Under the pieces are notes generated by a model that saw nothing but the letters and a program-made list of their open reading frames with translations, made no database searches and was not told the origin of the DNA. The position numbers and the translations under genes are program-made. From Basidiobolus ranarum (Eukaryota > Basidiobolomycota > Basidiobolomycetes > Basidiobolales), in NCBI GenBank assembly GCA_040143965.1, contig JASJQH010006936.1, forward strand, positions 1 to 36,033: DNA of 36,033 bases. Direction: 5' to 3'. This document shows, one piece after another, positions 11,498-21,659 of this stretch (position 1 is the first letter of the stretch; each line of letters begins with the position of its first letter).

Positions 11498-11956
11498 ATG
11501 ACTTCACTTACACTCTCAACTGTCACCGTATCCGTAACTGATGCAATCGATCAAACTCATAAACGTTATGGAAGAATCTTCTTGACCGAGTCTTGTGCAA
11601 CCTCAATCAACTCTCCACACATGACCACGGATGAGAAGCGTCACGGACAAATATTCCTGAACCAAGATACTACCAAGGATTTACATGATCAAATAGAAGC
11701 ACAACCTCCATCACACAAAATGGAACTTTGGTACACACTTTCCGAAATAAGAGAAAGGAAACAACTTCAAAGAAGAAAAGTTTTCTCTGGTAAACCATCG
11801 GATGGATTGGATGATGTCAGATGGAAACTTCGCTCAGTGAAAAACTTCGATGATATGTTAAATCATGGGTTTTTAGTAAACTCAGAATCTAATGAATATG
11901 TACTTACTATTCAATTCTCTCTAACTCCGAAAATCGCTCGAGACCGCGGACATTAG
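11498..11956 (+). CDS. orphan protein with an internal repeat (152 aa)
   Basis: I do not recognise a family. A single uninterrupted frame of 152 codons begins MTSLTLSTVTVSVTD. Two similar blocks stand about 30 residues apart: HKRYGRIFLTES (about residues 24-35) and EKRHGQIFLNQD (about 53-64). A basic, probably helical stretch follows (LSEIRERKQLQRRKVF), then a mixed C-terminal domain with LDDVRWKLRSVKNFDDML and EYVLTIQFSLTP. An in-frame ATG at 11432 would add MKLALFLFKSIVQFSSI, which looks weakly signal-like, but it sits only 22 nt past the TATA box. TATA box, 5' leader, ORF and an AATAAA at 12107 together make a convincing single-exon gene in an intron-rich region. Its function is unknown and it is possibly lineage-specific. 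Confidence 0.6.
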   Translation: MTSLTLSTVTVSVTDAIDQTHKRYGRIFLTESCATSINSPHMTTDEKRHGQIFLNQDTTKDLHDQIEAQPPSHKMELWYTLSEIRERKQLQRRKVFSGKPSDGLDDVRWKLRSVKNFDDMLNHGFLVNSESNEYVLTIQFSLTPKIARDRGH

Positions 11957-11975
11957 CCCGTAACCCGTAACCCTA
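11957..11975. repeat. telomere-like short tandem, two CCCGTAA units plus CCCTA
   Basis: Directly after the orphan gene's stop codon the plus strand reads CCCGTAA twice and then CCCTA. These are one-base variants of the CCCTAA telomere unit. It is too short to be a telomere and may be chance or a protein-binding site. Confidence 0.4.
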
Positions 11976-12106
11976 CCTTCTACTGTTAGAACATCATGTG
12001 ATCTTCTCTGATCCTTCCCTTGTGTATATGATTCGATTCCATTCCATTCAATTGTAACCAAAACAAAAAGCAAGCAACCTTCCTCTGTATATGTGTGCGT
12101 GTATAA

Positions 12107-12154
12107 ATAAAGGCAAAGTTAACAAACTTAACGGGTAGAAGTCTATTATTTATT
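12107..12154. terminator. facing poly(A) signals of the orphan gene and URB1
   Basis: AATAAA lies on the plus strand at 12107-12112 (orphan gene, 151 nt past its stop) and on the minus strand at 12149-12154 (URB1, 52 nt past its stop). Cleavage 15-25 nt downstream of each would put both transcript ends at about the same place, near 12130. Confidence 0.5.
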
Positions 12155-12205
12155 CATTCAAGTAGAATAGAGAAAACGATATATGAAACAAGATAAATTA
12201 TTCAT

Positions 12206-15200
12206 TCACAGATTATGTCTACATTTAAGGATCCAACCTACACTCTGGCCATGATAGAAAATATCTCTAGCAGTGGTAAGAACAATCAACTTGGGATCCT
12301 TGATAATATTCGCTAGTTCGAACATTTGACGGACCAATGCGGATTGTTCTATCCCCTCCTTTTGATAAAGCCAGCCGAGGTCATCAGACCGGCCAATGAA
12401 TTTCACATCATTAGAGGAATAAATGGATTCAACGTGACACTCTAAGGAAACCAGTATTTGCGTGGCCAGTTGCACCTGGTAAGTCATAATGGCAGATTTC
12501 GTGGGTTGGACTAGGGCAAAGAAATGCAAGATTTGAGTGATTACACTTAGCAAAGCGTAACGATATACTGTATGGGTGCCCACTGGAAGATCTATCGATG
12601 AAAAAGGATGGTCAATTAACATACAAAATGGGGCTCAATAAAACGATAACACATACCTGAGATTAATTGTAAACCGCAAGTACAAAGACTAAGCGTTTGT
12701 TCAATCCAGCTCGGTGCTTGCCATTCTAGACGCTTAACATCAACGTTGAGGCAAGCCCTAAGCAAAAGTCTGAAAGTGGCAATAACCACCTCATTCCCTG
12801 GGTTGGAGTTTTTGAGAACAATGGAGTTCAGCCAGGCTATTAAGCCATGATTGGCCACCATGTCTGTAACAACAAACGGAATGGCTGTGGCATGGAACAG
12901 AGTTTCAAATATCAACTTGCGATTGAGTGAATCGCACATAGGCGTGTTCATATATCCCATGAGCAAGTCAAGGGCGTGACGACGTTTGTAAACTCGGAAG
13001 TCCTCGGCATGGGTCAGTCCCGAGGCCAACAGACGCAGCATCCATAGACGCTCCTTTTTGTATTGATCTGCAGATGAGTTGAACAGGTTGTAGAATAAAG
13101 GAATATCGTTAAGGTCGAAAATGGGTCTCTGAAGAAGGAAACCATTGATCAATGGGTACATAAAGTGATCAGGTTTAAGAAGAGCAGCTAGGGCCTGGGT
13201 GATAAAACCAACGACCACAGCCGACACTCGTTCAGGGGTCTCACGATCGGTAATAGCATTCTTGAAGCTTTCCAAAAGTAATGTAACCTGACGCTTCTCA
13301 CGAAATTGGGCAGTATCAAGCAAAAGGTAAAATTCATCCAGAATATGGTAACCAACACGGCGAATTTCTGGTTTTGTCGATGACAACGAAGCAATGGTGT
13401 ACCCAAGACCGTTAACCTCAATAAATTTGCGACAATCCATTTGATTGCCATATGAATGAAGGGCAGCAAATAGAGGAAGCACGAATGATGGATCGTATAC
13501 AGGTTCTGAAGGACTGGAGGTATCATTGCTGAGTTCCTCATAAGTAGTAGATACCGGAAGTTCCAAGCTTTGATACACAGGGAAATGTCGAGCAGAGTTA
13601 ATCATTTTCATTGGATCAAGTTGAGATAATGATTCCAATATAATAGCCGAACCGGCAAGCTGTTGACGAGCCAAACGCAAGTAAGTTGACTCTGGACCCC
13701 AGAGTAAAGCAGCATTACTCATTGACGACTTGGTGTGAGCTTCGTACATATAAAGAACATGAAGAATCAAACGATCTATAATTGAAGTTGTGGCACCATA
13801 CATCCCAAGTAGTTTCGGTAGATACGCCACATTAGAACAGCCAACTGGATTCAACGTGACCACTGTGTGTATTAAACGTACTACATTCAGCTTGAAAGCT
13901 CTCCAACTTTCAAAATCACTGGCAGGCTCACGGTAAAGGTCGTCAAAGCGATGATGTGCAAATATAGCATCAATGACGTCTACCAAGGCAGATTTGTCTA
14001 GCTCCGAGAGCTTTTGAAGAGCGGTGCTTATAGATTGAATACGTGCTCCACAGTTCAACCGTCTCTTAACTGATTCGATGACGAACTTTGTCAGAATCTT
14101 TTTGTTGACCGAAGATTCCTTGAAGGAAAAGTAGAATTTGAGAAGACGATCTAATTTATCAAAGATAGAATCGTCAAAGTCATCTTTGCCCTCAAGAACA
14201 TCATCGATGAAGTCGTAATCTGGCGTAGCTGTTTCAAGACAGAACTCGACATATTTGGACGCAGCGTTAATCTCGACTTCTCGATCCAAAGCAATTCTCA
14301 CCAACACCAAAGAGTCTAGATTAATGCTATCATGTTCTGCGTCCATCAAGATATAACTCAAATGGCTTGAAATGGTGGAATCGGAAGTTTGCAAAATGTA
14401 AGCAAGAAGAATTGCTTCATATGAAAGATGAGGGAACTGCAAGCTTGCGGAGGGGGATGTTTGAGCAGCGCTAATCTTCTGAACCAGTGAATCACCATAC
14501 TTCTCGCCTAAAGTGGTTATAAGTGAACGATCCTTTTCAGTTGCAAAAGCATTTAACTTAATGCTCTCAATATCGGATGAAGCACCAATTACAAACAGGA
14601 AAGTGGTGATTGGACCCATATAAATGGAAAGATCAGATATCTCGTTCTTCGATAAAATATCCAGCATCCACTCGACAAATCTTAACCTGTATTTCGCCGA
14701 GGAAAGTATAAACATACTGAGAATCTTACTGCGGGTTTCGTTGAGGCTCCTCAAACTCAAATCCAAGAGTTGGTCTCCTACCGAGGCTGGAATCTGCGAG
14801 AAGAGCTGATTCTCAGCCCTGATGAAGTCTTTAGAAGTGGGGATCTTCTCCTCAGCTTGAGCAAGAGGTGGAATAAATGCTTCCACGCAATTCTTCAAGA
14901 TATCATCCAATCGATTAGAGGAGAATTTGTTCAAAAGCTGAATGGAGATCTTGACAAAGCTCTCAGTGCGTGAGGTCGGCTGCTTTGCGAAAGAGGTGCT
15001 ACTGAGGGTAATAGACAACAGACAAACAAAGATGGGAGTAAATGACTCGGCATCTGGGGAAGCAAATATGGATTCATAGTCGATGGATACCAAGCTATTC
15101 ATAATGCTATTCAGGTCGTTCTCGTCACAAACAGTCGAAAACAAGGAGAAAAGAACCACAACTTCTGCATTGATCGATGGCTTAGCCTCATGATTGAGCT

Positions 15201-18200
15201 TAACAGATTCAAGCTCATCCAGCAGAATCTGAACCATCTTGATCTTATAAGGGCTCCAGAAACGTGACTCTGACGCTTGACGGGCCCCAAGAGTAAACTG
15301 ATATAGGAGCTCACTGGTGCAGTAAGTGAACTGTCCAAGATCTTGCTTATTGAGCTCAACCCCATGTAAAGTCAATTGCTGCTCCAAATACAAGTCGACG
15401 GAGAGGGAATGTCCAAAAATGGTATCTAAAAGTTGAGAGAATCCCTTATGAGATTCCTCGGATTTACTTTTATCCAAAAGACATTTCACCAAGTAGTAAC
15501 TAGCACCAATATGATACCTTGGAGCATCACCTTCTGTTGAGGCAGAAATGACCAACATTGAATAAATAGACGTCATGATGTGCTTTAGAATGTTGGGGAA
15601 TGATCGGATATGTACTCTTGTAATTGCCGAAGAAAGAATCTCCAAAACCCGTGGCGAATTGATAATAGATGGAGATATGCAATCAAACAAAGCTGAGAAT
15701 GAAATACGTGAAAGGAAATCAAGAATATCTCTATGAACGTGCTCCTGTTCTACTGATGCTCTACAAGCAGTAGCGACAGAGCTCAACTCAAAGATTGATA
15801 CACCAATAGCCGGTTGAGCATCCCAGTATTCTGCTAAAGGAGCGAAGTCGGACCAGTTCAACTCATTACGACAATAACTAGTAAGTATTGTTAGGTTCTT
15901 ATCGAAAGCTGAAACCGGCATTTCGGAGAGTAGAGTGAGAAATTGCTCACGGGCAGATTCTAATTCCTCGTATTTAGCCTTCAAACAAGCGTCAATACGC
16001 TTGTCCCATTTCTTTTCCAACGAAAGTGATGGTTTGCTGAGTAATTGGTGCTGGGAAACGAATTTAGTATTCTCATCATATACAGGAGACAACTGCTTAG
16101 AAAGATATTGTAGTGTAACACCAATGAAATCGTTCTCTTTCCATTCAGATATGTCTTGAACTTGGGCAGATTGATGGAAAGTTTCCAATGTCACACCGAT
16201 ATCTTCGCATAGAACCTTAAATCTCTCGTAAAGTGCATAAGGGAGAATCTGGATGTGTGTAAGTGAGACGATCAATCGATGAACAAAGTTAGCTACCGAT
16301 ACAAGAGCCCTTTTATCGATTTTTTCTGACTTCCACATATATTTGAGCTTCTCGAAAACGACACAAAGCAACGGACTGTAAGGATAAGACAATGATGCAT
16401 AAGGACTAATAATGTGGCCGTCAGCTGCCATTTGGTTGTCACCGATAGAGCTTAATTTAGCGGTCGTAAGCTTGAGCGTGGCATTGACATCATCGACGTA
16501 CTTATACGGAGTTCTCATACATTGCAACACAACATCATCGAAGAAGTTAAGTACATCTAACTGGTCTTGGGTCATGGCAGCTCCCTCATTTATCAACTGT
16601 CTGGGCAAGGCCGTCAACCATGTGGTCACTTCATTCTTGTTGTGCTCAAAGAGAACGGATTCAGAAAGCAATTTAACAAGAATCTCTTCAGTGATGTCGC
16701 GAATTTGAACGTAAGGAGAAGACAAATACAATACGAGTAGAGACATCAAGTGAGAGTGCTTAGCACTTTGTGCTTTACCCGACCACTTGAAATCGGGGAG
16801 ATCTTTGAGCATCTCAAGTACATGAATCTGCAAGTCCACAGGTAAAAGTCCAAGATCCTCGGGTACCAATTTGCCGAAATCAAATTTGGATTCAAGAACA
16901 ACATCAGGAAGAAAATGTTGATAATATTTGATAAGTCTAAGTACAGACTCATGAAGAATTTGTCCACGAGCAACTGCTTCATCGTCACCACTAGCACGTG
17001 CGCTCTTTTCGGCTGTTGAGCAGGAATTCTGGAGAGATATAATAATCTGGAAGTCTGGAATACGCTTCTTAATTTCGTCACGGACATTCTGAATACTAGA
17101 CCGCCATCTCCTAGCAGGATCGTTATTTGACTGAAGTTTTCTAGATACAGTGCTATCACCGGAATCACTGGATGGCCCTTCGAAAGCCTCGACAACCTCG
17201 TCCATAGCCTCCATTACGGTGTTAAGCTTGCGAAACACTACATTGAGAACAAGGGTTGACATATACTTTACCAAAGGGCTTGTATGCTGAAGACATTTTC
17301 CTGCTAAAGTACGATTGAAAGTAGCAGGCAAAATGTTCTCAACAATGTTACCGGTAGGTGGAGGGTTAGCCAAAAAGGAGCCAGTAGAATAAAGCTCAAG
17401 TTTAGGAACAGGGAGAGCAATTACTTTATGAAGAAAACTCATATTAGCGATCCATTTAGAGGAAAGACGCGGATCAAAGCTTAACAGAGAAGAACTCCAA
17501 TAATGCTGAACTAGCTCGGGACATGCTCGAAGAATTCCAAGAAGGAGATCCTGCTGCTTAAGGTCGTCGGTGGGACGCAGTGTACTAACAAATTTGTGCA
17601 ATACTCTGTTTTGAACGCGTAAGCCTTTACCACTCTCGGATTCTGAGGAAGATAAGACATGAGATGGATACCATCCGGCATCATGAAAACACAATCCCAC
17701 ACCCGGGGTACAACAGAGAATCCTTAAGAACCTGTGAACCAAGTCGGCAACAGTTTTGGATTCATCTTTTTCTGAAGACTCCTTGTTTCCATAGAGCTTA
17801 ACAAGTTGTTCGAGAATATATTGATTCATAAAGTTTGTAATAGTAGAACGCTTGACATCTCCATCTGTGATGATATGTTTCTCAAATACATCAAGAACAT
17901 ACTCAGCTACTTCATATGAATCTCGGTGTAACCCTTTGAAGAGACTGCTAACAAAATCTTTAATTTCCAGCACCTCACTCTTCATTTTGGAATCACCACA
18001 CTCCAGGAATGAAAGTATAAACTTCATGTATAGAGTACGGACATCTTTTTGATTCTTTTTAGTATCTTCAGCCGGATTTGGTCTCATGTTCAATAATTTG
18101 AAATGAGATTTGAGTTCGAAATTGAAGGTGTCTATCATTTCTCGAGTAGTTTGTAGTGTGTGCTTTGTCATGGCAATAAGTAGTTGAATAGTAGCACAAA

Positions 18201-18630
18201 TCAAACCAACTCTGCCGGACGATAAGTTACGATATAGAGTTTTCATGTAGTTTCTGAATATCCTACGAGTTATGTTCACACCGTTAGCTCGAGTTATCGG
18301 GGTGTTTGTAAGTAGAACCACCTTGGCTAAGACGTCCACAATCAATACCTCCAGTTGTGGTAGAGAATTCTTCTGTTGTAAATCCCAGATTTTAAATAAT
18401 TCTTCACATTCCGGAGAATCATCTATGTAATTGAAGAAAACGCGTGAAGACTCTTCATCGTCAAGTGATAACTGGTAACGGAAACGCTGAAGCGTTTGGA
18501 CAAGAGCGCCAGTTTGATCAGAAGACAGATCTCGAGAAAGATCATAGCTGGTCTTATAGAGCTTATGTCTAGTAGAAAAATCTGGAAGAGTATCAAAATT
18601 ACTCTCTTCCGACACCGTTTCTTGAACCAT
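12206..18630 (-). CDS. URB1: URB1/Npa1, 60S ribosome biogenesis scaffold protein
   Basis: Urb1 (Npa1) is a large nucleolar helical-repeat protein of the earliest pre-60S particles. It acts with other Npa1-complex factors and box C/D snoRNAs in 27S pre-rRNA maturation. The product is 2119 aa (yeast about 1760, human 2271). Exons are 18630-12657 and 12591-12206, joined by one 65-nt intron; the second exon continues in frame with DLPVGTHTVYRYALLSV. The N-terminal Urb1 domain covers roughly residues 50-400 (NYMKTLYRNLSSGRVGLI, RTLYMKFILSFLECGD). The C-terminal NopRA1-type domain lies near 1700-1900 (YDPSFVLPLFAALHSYG, PDHFMYPLINGFLLQRPIFD, ERLWMLRLLASGL). The middle is armadillo/HEAT-like helices. 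Only one intron in 6.4 kb contrasts sharply with its neighbours. It is divergent from NAP1, with a telomere-like box 174 bp upstream of its ATG. Confidence 0.93.
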
Positions 18631-18961
18631 ATTGAGCTGTCAACAAACTCCTAACAGAAACTTGCTACTCTTTCTTTACATTACCTCGAGCTGAAAAAAA
18701 AGGAAATTTTCTCCATTGACTAATTGGAACTTGCTAAACATATTTATTATTTGATCTCAATAACTTATCCATGTTTGTTGTTCTAGGAAACATGCTTAAT
18801 CTGAACCCTAACCCTAAAATTCGTCGTTTTGTGACTTATTCTGATCATAGCTGGTTTACATTTCAAAATTGTCAGTTAAAAAAAAAATCATCATTTTTTT
18901 CAGATTTGCCTGCATTAAGTTGATTTTCGAGGTACTCGTTCAATCATCAAATCATAGCTGG
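18540..18961 (+). repeat. three copies of ATCATAGCTGG around the URB1 5' end
   Basis: The 11-mer ATCATAGCTGG occurs at 18541-18551 (inside URB1 codons), 18844-18854 and 18951-18961, all in the same orientation. The first two copies share the longer GATCATAGCTGGT. The last two lie in the URB1-NAP1 intergenic region. They could be a factor-binding site or a chance recurrence. Confidence 0.45.
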
Positions 18962-19354
18962 AATGTTGATCAATATTTGCACAGTTGAATTTCTAGTAAT
19001 AATAGCAATCAGTACATGATCTGCCTAACTTAATGCCGGTGGCTTATACCTATTTGTCAATGGTACACACGTGAGGAAAATACTCCAATAGAAGCACTTC
19101 TTCTCTAAGGACCACCAAATGATTGGTGTGGAGGAAGGACAAGGTGTGGCAAGTATTTATGTACCTTAAAGATGCGCCGTTACTTTATTGGCGGTTGACA
19201 ATATAAGTATACAGCGAACAGTAACATATTGGTATTGAATTCTCCCCAGAAATTACCGTGGTAGTCTTTTAAATAGAGCAAGGGAAGTCTAAGATACCAA
19301 ATCCTTAATTTGCTTCCTTCATTACCTGGCCTCCCTCAACTCCTGTGAATAAAA
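18631..19354. other. bidirectional promoter region of URB1 and NAP1
   Basis: This 724-bp intergenic region lies between divergent genes. It holds a telomere-like box (18804-18818), a run of ten A (18878-18887) followed by seven T (18894-18900) that would disfavour nucleosomes, and two of the three ATCATAGCTGG copies. No ORF or RNA gene is seen. Confidence 0.6.
18804..18818. promoter_or_regulatory. tandem telobox / possible Tbf1-type site upstream of URB1
   Basis: The plus strand reads AACCCTAACCCTAAA, two telomere-type units in tandem, 174 bp upstream of the URB1 ATG. In several fungi the telobox-binding Myb factor Tbf1 (TTAGGG) activates ribosomal-protein or snoRNA genes, so a role in controlling this ribosome-assembly gene is plausible. 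This is inferred from the motif and its position only. Confidence 0.45.
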
Positions 19355-20558
19355 ATGACCGTTGCTTCCTCTACTCTTGAAACTCTTCCTAATAATGTTA
19401 AGCGTCGTCTTTTCAGTCTGAAGCATTTACAGGTATCTCTTCCTCTTTTACAATCCATTATGTGTACACATGATATATAACAGTTGTATAGGCTAAACAC
19501 GCTGAGCTTGAGTTAGAGTTTCATACTGAAGTTCTCAACTTGGAGAAGAAATACCTTGACCTTTATTCTCCTTTGTACGGAAAGAGAACACAAATTATCA
19601 CTGGGAAAGTCGAGCCTTCTCAAGAAGAGGTTGAGGCTGGTAAGAAAGTTGACCAAGAGTTAGCGCAAGAGCTCTCCAATGGGCAAGAAGACCCTGAAAT
19701 TCAACCTTCTGGTTTGTCCGATTTTTATAACATCCCGTTTTTACATATGTCAAGTAGTAAACTCTTCTTTAGGTGTTCCTGAGTTCTGGCTGACTATCTT
19801 GAAGAATCACATTCAAATTGCTGATCTTATCACTACTAGAGATGAACCTGTGTTGAGGCATCTGATTGACGTTCGTTTGGTCTACTTACAGGACAAACCA
19901 GTAAGTATCATGGTCAAATATCTTTTAATACTGTGGCTAATCCTTCTCCTTGCTAGGGTTTCCAAATCGAATTTGAATTCCAAGACAATGAATGGTTTAC
20001 CAATAGCGTATTGACTAAAAAATACTACTATCAGTCCTCGGTTGAGGTTGGTGACCTTATCAGCGAACATAGTGAAGGGTAAGATGCGCGTTATGATGGT
20101 TTTCTGGAAGGAAATGTATTGAATTTATCATTGATAGAACGGAGATCTCTTGGAAAGAAACTAAAGACCTCACTGTAACCGTCGAGACTAAGAAGCAAAG
20201 ACACAAGGCTACCAACAAGACTCGTGTCGTCAAGAGAACTGTCCCTGCCGAAACATTTTTCAATATCTTCGCTCCGGTGACTGAAACCTCTGATGATGAC
20301 GAAGAGATGGACTACAGCGAAAGATTGGAGGCAGATTTTGAAATTGGAGAGACTCTTAAACAGAAAATCATTCCTCATGCCATTGACTGGTACACCGGGA
20401 AAGCATTGCAATATGAAGGCTTCGGTATCGATGATTACGAAGATCTCGAGGATGTCACTGATGAGGATGAAGAAGCGTTGGAGGATGAAGAATCTGAAGA
20501 AGAATATGGTACTTCTGCTCCAGCAAGTCAGCCTGCTCCTGAGTGCAAGCAACAATAA
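19355..20558 (+). CDS. NAP1: nucleosome assembly protein 1 (NAP1) family histone chaperone
   Basis: NAP1 proteins bind H2A-H2B, shuttle histones to the nucleus and assist nucleosome assembly. The spliced product is 322 aa. Exons: 19355-19432, 19492-19711, 19773-19900, 19957-20078, 20138-20558, with introns of 56-61 nt. Visible family blocks are the dimerisation helix region (VKRRLFSLKHLQ, HAELELEFHTEVLNLEKKY, LYGKR), GVPEFWLTILKNH, FQIEFEFQDNEWF, LTKKYYYQSS, ISWKETKDLTV, AETFFNIFAP, ADFEIGETLKQKIIPHAIDW and YTGKAL. An acidic tail near residues 285-313 (EDLEDVTDEDEE...) is the histone-binding, low-complexity end. The N-terminus is shorter than in S. cerevisiae Nap1, starting only about 13 residues before the first conserved helix. 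Confidence 0.95.
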
Positions 20559-21035
20559 TCTTTTTCGATATCCCTCATCATATTCCCCCAGACCTATTTT
20601 ACTTTCATTCATATTGTGCAATTCCATTCGAGTTTTTTACATAAAGATCATTCATTTGCAAAACTTCTTATTTATAAGCTTGATATTAAACCAGTAAAGG
20701 TGGGAAAATGACTGATCCCTCTTATATGTTTAAAGCATCAACAGTTCCCTACAGATACAATTGACTTTGTCGATAGAATCCAAGGTAATTCCTCATAGTT
20801 TATGAAGCATGAGGGCAATCCATGATTTTCCCACTCCACTGATTGTTAAGCACTATTATATTGTGTAAATCGAGTAAAAAACCTTGAGCAGTTGTTAAAT
20901 GTAAATTGGCTTGGCTGTTTAATGAAGAATGATACAACATACAAATGCAAATCTGTCTATAAAAGAATTACAGATCAAATGAGAAACGAGTTACCACCCA
21001 AGGGATTTGCTCGAATCTAAGTACTTAAAAACGAT
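20559..21035. other. convergent 3' regions of NAP1 and the Tom6-like gene
   Basis: The region is AT-rich and noncoding. Variant poly(A) signals (ATTAAA near 20685) fit NAP1 on the plus strand. Nothing else is recognised. Confidence 0.45.
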
Positions 21036-21209
21036 TCAGACGGCAAGAAGGTCGCCAAAGTTACGGAGAAGAGCGATGCTAGCACCAAAGACGGCTACAC
21101 CAAATGTAACGTTGAGGTTACCGGCACGCTTGTCAGCAGCAAAGATTTCGTTCTTGAAGAACTTGGTAATAACGTTTCCTGAATCCTTAGCTTGAATTTT
21201 CTTGGCCAT
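21036..21209 (-). CDS. small single-span mitochondrial protein, probable Tom6-like TOM subunit (57 aa)
   Basis: A single exon encodes 57 residues. The polar N-terminus is MAKKIQAKDSGNVITKFFKN. Its C-terminal half is one hydrophobic span (VTFGVAVFGASIALL) followed by RNFGDLLAV. This layout, a basic cytosolic segment, one tail-side membrane anchor and the R-N-[FL]-[GS]-[DE] ending, resembles animal and fungal Tom6, the small subunit that stabilises the Tom40 pore complex. The family is very short and diverged, so the assignment rests on pattern rather than clear identity; another tiny mitochondrial membrane protein is possible. The ORF does look real: strong start context and a compact frame with no intron. 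It is divergent from SCYL1, with a CACGTG box about 80 bp upstream. Confidence 0.6.
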   Translation of the reverse strand: MAKKIQAKDSGNVITKFFKNEIFAADKRAGNLNVTFGVAVFGASIALLRNFGDLLAV

Positions 21210-21659
21210 GATATAAATCCGTTAGAGAATGTCTTGCGTGAAAGAGAAAACTTTTCTCCAAATATTGCAAATAGGTGTATCAAAGGGGATCACGTGAACG
21301 CCTCAACTCAATCCAATCATCGTAGAATTTAGATCTTAGCTGAATGAAAATACATTTAGTCAAGGCTAATACCAATATCTCTTTGCCGAGTGACGAAAAT
21401 TGTCATCAATGTTATGTAAAATTAATATCCTTACTATCCTTCAAATGTGTCTCTAGTTATCAATTTATGGTAGATTTGTATTAATGAATTTGATGGAAAT
21501 GTGTCTCGAACTAATCTCATGAATTTTGCCTTGGCAACATAGTGGTTATCTATTACCAGTCTGTATGCTGGGAATCTAATAAATTCACTTCTGGTATTTG
21601 CTATTTATCGTTTTTAATCGAGTAACACTAGTTTACGAAACTTCGATAACATCGTTGAT
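21210..21659. other. divergent promoter region, Tom6-like gene and SCYL1
   Basis: This is 450 bp without an ORF of interest. It contains the AGGGG-CACGTG pair at 21284-21296. Nothing else is recognised. Confidence 0.5.
21284..21296. promoter_or_regulatory. STRE-like AGGGG next to a palindromic CACGTG E-box
   Basis: AGGGG (21284-21288) lies 2 nt before the palindrome CACGTG (21291-21296), 75-87 bp upstream of the Tom6-like ATG. CACGTG is the core site of Cbf1/Pho4-type bHLH factors and AGGGG that of Msn2/4-type zinc fingers. Both motifs are short, so chance cannot be excluded. Confidence 0.3.

Noticed and set aside
13188-13541. 117-codon ORF and other shadow frames inside URB1
   Set aside because: They overlap the highly conserved C-terminal URB1 domain in another frame and have no homology of their own.
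18804-18818. Telomere or chromosome end
   Set aside because: Only two repeat units with ordinary genes on both sides. A regulatory telobox is the better reading.
20091-20627. 178-codon ORF antisense to NAP1
   Set aside because: It mirrors the acidic NAP1 coding region (runs of Leu, Phe and Ser from GAA/GAT codons) and has no recognisable content. NAP1 on the plus strand is certain.
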